21,670 nt of DNA from a virus. The DNA is taken from positions 1 through 21,670 of the IMG/VR virus record IMGVR_UViG_3300021792_000023, one strand, 5' to 3'. Both the position numbers and the translations under genes were made by a program. Below the pieces are notes generated by a model that saw nothing but the letters and a program-made list of their open reading frames with translations, made no database searches and had not been told where the DNA came from. Below are positions 6,270-12,909 of the stretch, piece by piece; positions within the stretch are counted from its first letter, which is position 1, and the number at the start of each line of letters is the position of its first letter.

Positions 6270-6692
6270 TTAGTCGATGATGACATGGTGGAACGGAAGT
6301 GCTTTCACTTCCAATTTTCCGTCCACTACATTAACAACAATCTTATATTTACGTCCTTCTACAGTAACGATACTATTGGTATCAATCTGTGTGATTTCTC
6401 CAAGTTCTTCGGTATCTATAGAATCGAACTCAGTCATGTTGACCTCACCTTCCCATTCAAGGCGTGATTTGAGTGCCTCTTTATCAAATACTGCATCGAA
6501 CCCACAGCGATGAAGTTCGTTATAAAGGTCAATGTAACCTTGGATTGTATCTTGAACTTGGAAGAATGCACCTTGTCCCATAAAATAGGTGTAAAATACA
6601 TCCTCGTGTTTTAAGTTTGCAACTACACTCCGTGGTGAATTTGCATATTGTTCTTTAGAGAGCGAAAGTGTGAAGTTTGTAGTGGTGGTCAT
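6270..6692 (-). CDS. Hypothetical protein, 140 aa
   Basis: Not recognised. The N-terminal half is mixed helix/strand (TLSLSKEQYANSPRSVVANL, then YIDLYNELHRCGFDAVFDKEAL). After an acidic linker (DSIDTEELGEITQI) the C-terminal ~40 residues look like a small beta domain (SIVTVEGRKYKIVVNVVDGKLEV). There is no membrane segment. It is a single-gene unit between promoter P3 and its terminator. The leader is nearly identical to that of the 183-aa gene, so the two are probably made at the same time, early in infection. Confidence 0.7.
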   Translation of the reverse strand: MTTTTNFTLSLSKEQYANSPRSVVANLKHEDVFYTYFMGQGAFFQVQDTIQGYIDLYNELHRCGFDAVFDKEALKSRLEWEGEVNMTEFDSIDTEELGEITQIDTNSIVTVEGRKYKIVVNVVDGKLEVKALPFHHVIID

Positions 6693-6776
6693 GATTTTAA
6701 GTAGTTAGTAGTTTAAGTTATGCGGTCTGTCCCGCTGACGGAAATAGATATAGTGCAAAAATTAGAAAACGTCAAA
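6690..6776 (-). repeat. Promoter/leader cassette copy 2 (P3), 87 bp
   Basis: Partner of 5294-5380; 84 of 87 positions agree by eye. The genes behind the two copies share no visible protein similarity. Confidence 0.9.
6747..6775 (-). promoter_or_regulatory. Sigma70-type promoter P3
   Basis: -35 TTGACG (6770-6775), 17-nt spacer, -10 TATATC (6747-6752). The leader hairpin GCGG/CCGC is at 6722-6735. It is divergent from the gp16 late box at 6812-6819. Confidence 0.7.
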
Positions 6777-6811
6777 TAAAAATTGATAAATTTGTGAATT
6801 TATTTTTTATG

Positions 6812-6819
6812 CCTAATTA
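6812..6819 (+). promoter_or_regulatory. Late-type promoter box CCTAATTA for gp16
   Basis: The box ends 5 nt before the ATG at 6825. It is a weaker match (first two bases differ from YA) but keeps TAATTA and the exact distance. Confidence 0.4.
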
Positions 6820-6824
6820 TTGGT

Positions 6825-7349
6825 ATGGAAATTGAACACGACGAACTATCAGACTTTATGAAGGAACTTGCTGATTCTGAATTAGATATACCAGAGAAGA
6901 TTGAACGAGAAGTCCAGACTATCACAGAAGAGAATATGGAGGATGTTCTTCTGGCAGAGCTAGGAAGTGTATTGGCAACTTGTAAAGAAGTGGGTGAAAC
7001 ACTAGCAGATAGAATTGCTTCTGGTGATACATATGAAGGAACTATGATGGGTTTTGCACAAGCAACCGATAACTTAATGAAATCTTTGAAGTTTTTGGAT
7101 AACCGAAAAACTATGAAAGAAAAGCACCAGTTGGAATTAGAGAAAATGCAGAAAGCACACGAACTCAGAATGAAAGAAATCGAGAAACGTAATGAAGGTA
7201 GGAATACTGGTGTTAAATCTATCACTAATAATGTATTTGTCGGGAGTCGTAAAGATTTCTTAAAACAAGCACAGTTGGGGATGAAAAATATCGATGCCAT
7301 CGATGTGGTAGCAACATCATCAAAAAATAAAACTAAGAATAAAAAATAG
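6825..7349 (+). CDS. 16: Small terminase subunit, T4 gp16-like
   Basis: This 174-aa acidic-to-basic protein is close in length to T4 gp16 (about 165 aa). An acidic N-terminus precedes a long helical/coiled-coil core (about residues 68-125, including KTMKEKHQLELEKMQKAHEL). A C-terminal NNVFVGSRKDFLKQ segment (~134-147) matches the VFxGS motif conserved near the end of T4-type gp16. The small terminase forms a ring that recognises DNA and stimulates the gp17 motor-nuclease during packaging. The Lys-rich tail (KNKTKNKK) could contact DNA. gp17 is not in the window. The last 17 nt overlap the convergent end of the split homing endonuclease. The assignment rests on architecture and the VFxGS motif, so it is likely rather than certain. 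Confidence 0.7.
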   Translation: MEIEHDELSDFMKELADSELDIPEKIEREVQTITEENMEDVLLAELGSVLATCKEVGETLADRIASGDTYEGTMMGFAQATDNLMKSLKFLDNRKTMKEKHQLELEKMQKAHELRMKEIEKRNEGRNTGVKSITNNVFVGSRKDFLKQAQLGMKNIDAIDVVATSSKNKTKNKK

Positions 7350-7959
7350 ATCTAACAAAATCTAATAATTCCAATTCCCCTTTAGATTTACTGTTATTAC
7401 ACTTAGGACACCCCTTGGATGCAAGATGTGTGTTTGGTAATTGCTCAAAACATCCGTGTTTTGGACATTTTATAATTACTGGTTTTTTACTGTGTTCATA
7501 TTCCACTAGATCGTAATCATAAAAACCACCATGAATCTCAGTAGCGGATTCTTTAAATTGTTCCGTATTTGAGTATGATTTTTTTATACTACATTCTCTA
7601 CATCCTTTACCTCGTAGATGGTTGTCTGGAGTTACATAAAACTCTCCATGATGTGGACACACCACACAAATCTTGGTCTTTTGATTAGTAAGTTTTTCTA
7701 TTTTAGAATAGTCATATTTGCCTTTGTGGACATCTTCTGCCTTCATTTTAAACTCATCCAGACCCATTGTCCTATTCGCATACGAACACTTCTTACATCC
7801 CCTTCCACGCAGATGATTGGATGGGAATTGTTCAAACTCTCCATGTGTTGGACATATAATCGTAACTTTAGTTCTAGTGTTTTTAAAATTCACCAAACTA
7901 TAATCATATTTCCCATTGAATACTTTATCACATCTTTCTATAAATTCTTCTTGTGTCAT
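7333..7959 (-). CDS. Split homing endonuclease, N-terminal half (three DUF723-type repeats + first nuclease helix)
   Basis: This 208-aa protein has three repeats of about 60-65 residues with the pattern KYDYSxVxF...VxIICPxHGxFxxxPxxHLxGxGCxxC (Cys/His pairs near 35-57, 98-120 and 164-187). This is the DUF723-like zinc-binding DNA-recognition module found in front of phage homing endonucleases. After the last CPKC comes SKGELELLDFVRSIF and then a stop. GELELLDFV is the normal first helix of the PD-(D/E)xK nuclease core that should follow in the same chain. The rest of that core is in the separate upstream ORF (7956-8795). The ATG overlaps that ORF's stop by 4 nt (ATGA), so the two are co-translated. 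It acts, if active, as a DNA endonuclease promoting its own spread. Confidence 0.82.
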   Translation of the reverse strand: MTQEEFIERCDKVFNGKYDYSLVNFKNTRTKVTIICPTHGEFEQFPSNHLRGRGCKKCSYANRTMGLDEFKMKAEDVHKGKYDYSKIEKLTNQKTKICVVCPHHGEFYVTPDNHLRGKGCRECSIKKSYSNTEQFKESATEIHGGFYDYDLVEYEHSKKPVIIKCPKHGCFEQLPNTHLASKGCPKCNNSKSKGELELLDFVRSIFYS

Positions 7960-8795
7960 TTATCCCATCTCCAAACTTTATTACCACAGTCCCATATTCT
8001 ATCATACCCATTGTTAAACATATTCTGAACTTCTGTTAATTCTGGATCAAAATTATCTAATAGTTTGGGTAGTTTGTGTTTCTGGTATTTATTTCTAGAT
8101 TCCAGTTTAACAGTTCGTGGGTCTGCACCTTTAAAATAGAAATAATTGGGTTTTGATTCGTGCATAAACTTAAACCCAAGTCCCTCATACATACCACCAG
8201 TAAACAATCTAATATCAGAATATGTGGTTATAGTTTCTGGGTTATATTCCTTTACAAAGTGTTTGAATAGTTTCTTAGATCCACCGATGATTTTATAATC
8301 TTCTTTTACTACATATCTTATCAATTCCCATTGGTGTTTTGAGAAACGTGATTTACCGAATGTCATTAGAGAAACCATTTCATCCCCATCAAATAATGCA
8401 TATCTCACCGATGCATTAACACTACCTTGTAGATGGTATTTATTAAGGAATGTAGTTGCTGTTTTCGATGATACCTTGTGTATAGATAATTTTCTACCAT
8501 ACAATTTTTTCCCATCTTTATTCCCCAGAGCATTCTTTATCAAATACTCAACTTTCGTTCTCTTTTGCTCCCATTCAAAATCAAAAATATGAATCAACCT
8601 AATACCCTTCTTTTCACATTCTTTTGTTTTGTTTAAATGGTAGTTCTTATCCCTCCTTCCAGTATTCTCGGAATGGTAATAAATACCATTATATTCAATA
8701 GCTAAATTAAGAGATGGGATGTAAATATCCAACTCTTTACCATTCAATACACTTCTGTCACCAGAAATAATTTGTTCATCCGTCTCTAAATTCAT
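7956..8795 (-). CDS. Split homing endonuclease, C-terminal half (PD-(D/E)xK-like nuclease body), permuted upstream of its N-terminal half
   Basis: This 279-aa protein begins MNLETDEQIISGDRSVLNG and continues KELDIYIPSLNLAIEYNGIYYHSE (~20-43), the D...(E)xN core of the phage homing-endonuclease family. Further family features follow: KTKECEKKGIRLIHIFDFEW (~55-74), KYHLQGSVNASVRYALF (~119-135), LMTFGKSRFSKHQWELIRY (~143-161) and a typical end, YDRIWDCGN. Family members normally start with DUF723 repeats and a helix such as GELELLDFV, which are absent here but end the next ORF. A TAA lies directly before the ATG, so there is no longer frame. The catalytic residues needed for strand cleavage appear present, but a complete fold would require the partner ORF. 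Confidence 0.82.
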   Translation of the reverse strand: MNLETDEQIISGDRSVLNGKELDIYIPSLNLAIEYNGIYYHSENTGRRDKNYHLNKTKECEKKGIRLIHIFDFEWEQKRTKVEYLIKNALGNKDGKKLYGRKLSIHKVSSKTATTFLNKYHLQGSVNASVRYALFDGDEMVSLMTFGKSRFSKHQWELIRYVVKEDYKIIGGSKKLFKHFVKEYNPETITTYSDIRLFTGGMYEGLGFKFMHESKPNYFYFKGADPRTVKLESRNKYQKHKLPKLLDNFDPELTEVQNMFNNGYDRIWDCGNKVWRWDK

Positions 8796-8833
8796 TTATG
8801 ATATATATTATCACGAAAATGCAAATAAGCAAA

Positions 8834-8865
8834 AAAAAGGTAGAGAACTTAATCTCTACCTTTTT
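8834..8865 (-). terminator. Bidirectional rho-independent terminator after gp23
   Basis: A perfect 8-bp stem GGTAGAGA (8839-8846) / TCTCTACC (8853-8860), 6-nt loop, flanked by A and T runs that extend it to 13 bp. On the minus strand it follows the capsid stop by about 25 nt and ends in a T run. Confidence 0.88.
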
Positions 8866-8890
8866 GTTTAGGGGGGTTAATGATAAGATA

Positions 8891-10429
8891 TTACCAAAGG
8901 AACTTCTTATTAACACCAGTCGTATCGTCGAATCCATCAGTAAGATCCTTCAAGATGATGGTGTGATAGAAGTTGCTTGCTCCGTTAAGCGACGATGCAA
9001 TTGCGTAACGAGTTGAAAGACCAATCCGTGGGGAGAAGTCGTTCGGACCCATTGTGCGTTGCACCATTACTGGGATGTAAGGGAGGTAAATCAAGCCAGA
9101 ATCCCAGCTTTCAGTTCCCTTGTATCCGAGGAGGATGTAGTCAACACGATGTTCACGACCGATTGCTTGGCTACCACCAAACTGGTTATCTTGGTAACCT
9201 TGGTATTGAGCTTCTGTCCGTGTATCAACAAACACTTTGATCGCACCGAGTGTTCCAGCACGGCTGTTACCGAATTGCTGGTCTACGTTACCATCAATCG
9301 TGAATGGCTTGAAGTTAGGAAGAGTTTCAAGGATCGAACAAGCGTAAGGAGTGACAACTGCGAAGTTGGCAGAACCACGTCTGTTACGAAGCGAGATGAG
9401 ACGTGCTTGAACACGAATAGCTTGCCAAAGGTTGACAGAACGCTCTGCTGACCAACGACCATCAGCTTCTGCTGGTGACCAAGTCGAGTAACCTTTTTTC
9501 GGACCAGCGGAGAGAGACACGTTGAGCATACGAAGAAGAATCTCACGATCAATTTCAGCTTGGAGTTCGTAAGACATCATTGATGTCATTTCGTCATCCA
9601 CGGAAATTCCATGCATATTCATGAGGTCTTGCTCCAACTCGATTGAGTATTTGATAGCAAGTTTACGAGAACCAGCAGAAACTGCGGTTTTCTCGATGCC
9701 CATTGACATTTGTGGAAGTGCTGTAGACATCTCAAGTGAGCTAAGAAGGTTAGCTACACCTTGATCTTCTGGAATGAATGCGAAGTCTGTTGCTGAAGTT
9801 GCACCAGCACCTTGAACACCAAGACCAGACAATGCACTAGATGAGACACCAGTATGTCTTGTGTTGAGGTAGTTGTGGCTTGCTTCTTGTCCATCACCAC
9901 GATTGGGGAATTTAATATCGGGATTAGGATTAGGTCCGTTATCTGGAGAGTTTTCACCCAAGTTTTCTTCGATGTATTTGAAACGAAGTGCGAAAGCAAG
10001 ACCAACTGGTGCGTTCATTGGCTGAATACCAACGATTTCGTTTGCCAAGAGTTCTGGGAACGTCCGTCGAATCATTGGCATGATTACGTTAGGTAGACGA
10101 GCGTCACCTTTAGCGTAGAAATCATTAGAAGCTGGATTTACTTGGTTTCCGTATGCACCAGCATCAACTGGGTTAGCTGGGTCATATCCAGTAAACACAC
10201 CAACTCCACCAGCTTGAAGAGCAGTATCTTCAGTAACGAGTTCTGGAACACGTCCGTAGATTTCTGGGTTGTTACGCATATAGTTATACTGGTTCTCAAG
10301 GAGAACAGCAGTCATAACTGCTTTACGCTTCGTGTCGAGGGGCTTTAAGTCTGCATCTTGTGCTTCAAGAAGAGGCTTCCATTTTTGTAGGAGAATTGCT
10401 GGATCTCCTTGTCCGTATTGTGTATTCAT
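8891..10429 (-). CDS. 23: Major capsid protein, T4 gp23-like
   Basis: This 512-aa protein matches T4 gp23 (521 aa) in length and order. It has an N-terminal LLQKWKPLLE helix like T4's LLNKWKPLLE, then a protease-cleaved propeptide with ELVTE|D near residues 63-68 at the position of T4 FLTE|A (residue 65). MPMIRRTFPELLANEIVGIQPMNAPVGLAFALR follows at about 117-149, and PRIGLSTRYA near the C-terminus. It forms the hexamers of the head shell after gp21 processing. Codon use looks more GC-rich than its neighbours, as expected of the most highly expressed gene. Residues 97-111 (VNPASNDFYAKGDAR) recur almost unchanged in the 186-aa protein at 11436. A TATAATTA box precedes it, but 9 nt rather than 5 nt from the ATG, giving a short predicted leader. 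Confidence 0.95.
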   Translation of the reverse strand: MNTQYGQGDPAILLQKWKPLLEAQDADLKPLDTKRKAVMTAVLLENQYNYMRNNPEIYGRVPELVTEDTALQAGGVGVFTGYDPANPVDAGAYGNQVNPASNDFYAKGDARLPNVIMPMIRRTFPELLANEIVGIQPMNAPVGLAFALRFKYIEENLGENSPDNGPNPNPDIKFPNRGDGQEASHNYLNTRHTGVSSSALSGLGVQGAGATSATDFAFIPEDQGVANLLSSLEMSTALPQMSMGIEKTAVSAGSRKLAIKYSIELEQDLMNMHGISVDDEMTSMMSYELQAEIDREILLRMLNVSLSAGPKKGYSTWSPAEADGRWSAERSVNLWQAIRVQARLISLRNRRGSANFAVVTPYACSILETLPNFKPFTIDGNVDQQFGNSRAGTLGAIKVFVDTRTEAQYQGYQDNQFGGSQAIGREHRVDYILLGYKGTESWDSGLIYLPYIPVMVQRTMGPNDFSPRIGLSTRYAIASSLNGASNFYHTIILKDLTDGFDDTTGVNKKFLW

Positions 10430-10438
10430 AACTTTAAA

Positions 10439-10446
10439 TAATTATA
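10439..10446 (-). promoter_or_regulatory. Late-type promoter box TATAATTA for gp23 (offset)
   Basis: Same 8-mer as other late boxes but 9 nt from the ATG at 10429, so a leader of about 4 nt is predicted. No SD is visible. It lies in the 38-nt gap after gp22. Confidence 0.5.
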
Positions 10447-10467
10447 ATTTTTTAATAGAACTTACTA

Positions 10468-11358
10468 TTATTGACCAAACAGTTTATTTGTTTTGGATTT
10501 CTCTGCCCATACCGCCAACGCAGTTGGAACTTTTGCCTCTTCACCGCTTACTCTTCGTGACTCCGTGATCACTTGTGGTTGGCGGTCAACATTTACAGCA
10601 GAACTCTTCTCTATGATTGGAGTAGAGTTGTGGGATTTAATAAAGAGTTGTCTAACATAATCGAAGTTACGCTTTGCATAATCGAATGACTTCCCTTTGA
10701 AACTTTCAACGATGAACTTTTGCTCAAGAACTGGTAGATTTTTGGTTTTTTCTCTGAGATATTCTTTAGTTTTAAGCAATTCAAGTTCTTTAGCTTGTTC
10801 TCTGATAATCTTGTCTGATTTCTCCATAGACTTTTTAATATCTTCGGTAACGACACGATCAAGAGTAACGAGTTTGCTAATTTTATTAAGGAGTTCTGTG
10901 CTGTGGTCGTGTTTTGCAGACTCAGCAACAACTTCTGTAGGGATGTGTTGTTCAAGGAAGGTGTCTAGGTATTTACTAACAGCAATAACCATAGCTTCTG
11001 TTTGCTTCTCCACTTCCTCATTAAGAAGTTTTTCGTATTTCTCTTTAATAAGAAGAACTTTTTTAGCACGATCTTCATCAACAAGGTCGAATGCTTCTTT
11101 AGTCATACGAGCGTGTTCGGAATCGAGTTTTTCCTCAACTGCTTTACGCTCTGACTTTAATTTGTTTTCGTATTTTTCAACAACTTGTTGAAGCATTTCG
11201 GTATGCTCTTTATCTTGCGTTTCCAGAGCAATTCCAACACGTTCCTCAACTAACTCATCAAGTTTGGCGTTAAATGCTTCCGTGATTTGCTGTTGGGCAG
11301 ATTCACTTAGCACGCCTTCTTGTTCACCAAATAATCCTTTTAGAATATCCTTATTCAT
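10468..11358 (-). CDS. 22: Prohead core scaffolding protein, T4 gp22-like
   Basis: This 296-aa protein is highly charged and almost entirely helical, with long coiled-coil stretches (about residues 25-125 and 165-210), and sits directly upstream of gp23, as in T4. It contains several (I/L)xE sites of the type cut by the gp21 protease (for example LSE, ITE and LEE). The C-terminus (residues ~225-296: FDYAKRNFDYVRQLF ... VPTALAVWAEKSKTNKLFGQ) resembles that of T4 gp22 (phage scaffold family). It builds the internal core on which gp23 assembles and is then degraded. It starts 5 nt after a CATAATTA box. Confidence 0.88.
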   Translation of the reverse strand: MNKDILKGLFGEQEGVLSESAQQQITEAFNAKLDELVEERVGIALETQDKEHTEMLQQVVEKYENKLKSERKAVEEKLDSEHARMTKEAFDLVDEDRAKKVLLIKEKYEKLLNEEVEKQTEAMVIAVSKYLDTFLEQHIPTEVVAESAKHDHSTELLNKISKLVTLDRVVTEDIKKSMEKSDKIIREQAKELELLKTKEYLREKTKNLPVLEQKFIVESFKGKSFDYAKRNFDYVRQLFIKSHNSTPIIEKSSAVNVDRQPQVITESRRVSGEEAKVPTALAVWAEKSKTNKLFGQ

Positions 11359-11363
11359 AATTC

Positions 11364-11371
11364 TAATTATG
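11364..11371 (-). promoter_or_regulatory. Late-type promoter box CATAATTA for gp22
   Basis: The box ends 5 nt before the ATG at 11358. It is divergent from the box for the 186-aa gene; the two lie about 50 nt apart. Confidence 0.6.
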
Positions 11372-11422
11372 CATCTATGATTAAAAAAAAGTTTTTTGAA
11401 TATTTTTTATTTGCATATATGA

Positions 11423-11430
11423 TATAATTA
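11423..11430 (+). promoter_or_regulatory. Late-type promoter box TATAATTA for the 186-aa gene
   Basis: The box ends 5 nt before the ATG at 11436. A TGA precedes TATAAT, which also fits an extended -10. No good -35 is present. Confidence 0.6.
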
Positions 11431-11435
11431 ATATT

Positions 11436-11996
11436 ATGTCAGAATTTGAAAAAGTAATAAACGAGATGTTGAGTGGCGTTGTCATCCCTACTGGAAATGA
11501 CAGTCCTAAAGAGACTTTAGTCAATCCAGCCAATGATGATTTCTATGCGAGGGGCGATTCTCGTAATGTTGTTGGCAGAAAACCAAGAAAGAAAAAACGC
11601 AACAAGCGAGTTCCTCATTCTAGAAAAAGGACAAGAAAGCGCAAACCACTTCAAGAAATGGCTGGTAAAGTTATTCACAAAAAAATGAGCGAAGAACATC
11701 CAGAATTGAGAAGAAAAATTCTTTTCGAGACTGGATTCAACATGGCTTATATGGAGAATAGATTTGAGTGCCTAGAACGTATTTCTAATAGAGTCCTCAA
11801 TCCAACAAGAAAGGTTAATAATAGATACCAAAACAGACCTATTAACAAACCACTTAAAAAACACGTCTTTGAGGATATTGATTGGAAGAGATTAAAAAGA
11901 GAAATCGATCTACATCTTGGTGATGATGTTTATTTCATCTGTGCATCTATTAATGAAGATAAAGATACTATTACATTCAAATACGAGTTTATTTAA
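11436..11996 (+). CDS. Basic, late-expressed protein; candidate internal head protein sharing a capsid-protein peptide (186 aa)
   Basis: Not assigned to a named family. Three parts are visible. (1) The first ten residues, MSEFEKVINE, end in an IxE motif, like the ten-residue capsid-targeting sequence of T4 internal proteins (cut by gp21 after Glu10). (2) Residues 29-43 (VNPANDDFYARGDSR) share 11 of 15 residues with gp23 residues 97-111. (3) An Arg/Lys-rich block at ~47-80 (GRKPRKKKRNKR, RKRTRKRKP) suggests binding to DNA, followed by a mixed helical C-terminus ending in a DDVYFICASINEDKDTITFKYEF beta region. It lies next to gp22/gp23, on the opposite strand, under a late box. A packaged DNA-associated protein is my best guess; it remains inference. 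Confidence 0.75.
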   Translation: MSEFEKVINEMLSGVVIPTGNDSPKETLVNPANDDFYARGDSRNVVGRKPRKKKRNKRVPHSRKRTRKRKPLQEMAGKVIHKKMSEEHPELRRKILFETGFNMAYMENRFECLERISNRVLNPTRKVNNRYQNRPINKPLKKHVFEDIDWKRLKREIDLHLGDDVYFICASINEDKDTITFKYEFI

Positions 11997-12453
11997 ATTC
12001 TTTTAAAATATCATCAAGCATATCATGCGCTTCTAGAACTTTCACATGGAAGGTTTTAAAATCTAGTTTGTGTGGTGGTGATGAGATTCTTAAATTCAAT
12101 ATCCCATTATATGATGAATCTAATATCAATGCGTGTTGACTAAATTGGAAACTGGTTTCTACATAATTCAATTCCCATTTACTTTCACCAATATAGAGTA
12201 TTGTTTTTTCAATCTCATCACCACTTTTAATATCAAAATTCAAATTCTTACTAGATCCAGTATATTTTCTCCAATCAGATTCTTTGGTCACTTTTCTTTT
12301 ACGAACTTTTCCTTTCAATGGAGGTAGTCGTTTTGTTGACCAAAACTTTTTTTGTCCGATATACCATTTACCAGAAGTTTTATTTACTATAATGTAAACA
12401 AACCCAATCATAGATTCTTCTATTTCTTCTGGTGCATTTTTCCATTCAACCAT
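11989..12453 (-). CDS. GIY-YIG-type endonuclease (homing endonuclease-like), 154 aa
   Basis: The protein carries the GIY-YIG fold elements: GFVYIIVNKTSGKWYIGQKKF (about residues 17-37), a basic loop KRLPPLKGKVRKRK, ESDWRKYTGSS, the glutamate-bearing helix ELNYVETSFQFSQHALIL, and a closing Asn in YNGILNL. This family includes phage homing endonucleases and small free-standing nucleases. I place the start at the ATG at 12453 (MVEWKN) because a CGTAATTA late-type box ends exactly 5 nt upstream. A TTG at 12486 and an ATG at 12459 are possible but lack support. Its 3' end overlaps the convergent 186-aa gene by 8 nt. It sits between head and neck genes, a common place for phage endonuclease insertion. 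Confidence 0.82.
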   Translation of the reverse strand: MVEWKNAPEEIEESMIGFVYIIVNKTSGKWYIGQKKFWSTKRLPPLKGKVRKRKVTKESDWRKYTGSSKNLNFDIKSGDEIEKTILYIGESKWELNYVETSFQFSQHALILDSSYNGILNLRISSPPHKLDFKTFHVKVLEAHDMLDDILKEFK

Positions 12454-12458
12454 GAACA

Positions 12459-12466
12459 TAATTACG
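12459..12466 (-). promoter_or_regulatory. Late-type promoter box CGTAATTA for the GIY-YIG gene
   Basis: The box ends 5 nt before the ATG at 12453 and decides the start. Divergent from the promoter at 12473-12502. Confidence 0.4.
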
Positions 12467-12472
12467 AATAAT

Positions 12473-12502
12473 TTGATTACTGTCAAATTCGTGCTATAAT
12501 AT
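12473..12502 (+). promoter_or_regulatory. Promoter of the 133-aa gene (TTGATT -16- TATAAT, also late-type geometry)
   Basis: -35 TTGATT (12473-12478), 16-nt spacer, extended -10 TGCTATAAT (hexamer 12495-12500). The 8-mer TATAATAT ends 5 nt before the ATG. This site could serve both polymerase forms. Confidence 0.55.
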
Positions 12503-12507
12503 TACAA

Positions 12508-12909
12508 ATGATTCGTGTTAAATTGGTTTCGGAAATATACAATTCTTATGTAAATTCGATAAGAGACTTTTTAATAGATAGTTATAATATCGATAAGGAG
12601 GGGAATGTGCTATTATCCAATAAGGAGTTTAGGGATATTTCTAGAGAAACCGCAAAGATGATAATAGACGAGATTCCAAAAAATACACTCATAGTAAATG
12701 ATATCAGATGGGAGCATATTATTGAAAATTCTTTTGATATAGATTCCCACATCGATGTGTTGCGAGGTTATATTTCAAAACGAAAATTCTATGTATCAAA
12801 ATACTTCCCAAAGGATAGTATACCAGAAGTTATTTTCGACTTAAATACAGCGGATATTGATGGGGAATTGAAAGAAGCAATCTTTCTTACCAAAGTCCAT
12901 CTGGTTTAA
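12508..12909 (+). CDS. Hypothetical protein, 133 aa
   Basis: Not recognised. The start is MIRVKLVSEIYNSYVNSIRDFL and the end is DGELKEAIFLTKVHLV. It is predicted mostly helical in the N-terminal two thirds (SNKEFRDISRETAKMIIDEI), with a C-terminal KFYVSKYFPKDSIPEVIFDL segment; no membrane span or metal-binding motif is seen. The start lies 7 nt after a TATAAT, so a leaderless transcript is predicted. Its last 4 nt overlap the stop of the convergent gp14-like gene. The position among neck genes hints at a virion or assembly role, but this is weak. Confidence 0.68.
   Translation: MIRVKLVSEIYNSYVNSIRDFLIDSYNIDKEGNVLLSNKEFRDISRETAKMIIDEIPKNTLIVNDIRWEHIIENSFDIDSHIDVLRGYISKRKFYVSKYFPKDSIPEVIFDLNTADIDGELKEAIFLTKVHLV

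Noticed and set aside
6800-7300. A 166-aa minus-strand frame over gp16
   Set aside because: Ser-rich antisense shadow of the gp16 coiled coil; the plus-strand frame has the VFxGS motif and a late-type box.
7333-8795. Reading the two homing-endonuclease ORFs as one gene with a simple frameshift
   Set aside because: The halves are in the wrong order for a frameshift: the domain that should come second is encoded first, so a permutation is required.
9283-10348. Long alternative frames on both strands inside the capsid gene
   Set aside because: They lie within gp23, which has clear family motifs over its whole length; the alternatives have no recognisable content.
12454-12486. TTG start at 12486 or ATG at 12459 for the GIY-YIG protein
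   Set aside because: The extra residues are not part of the domain, and the late-type box fits only the ATG at 12453.
12467-12486. TTGACA (minus strand, 12481-12486) as a -35 box for the GIY-YIG gene
   Set aside because: The distance to the CGTAAT element is 14 nt, too short for a normal sigma70 promoter; the late-type reading is better.
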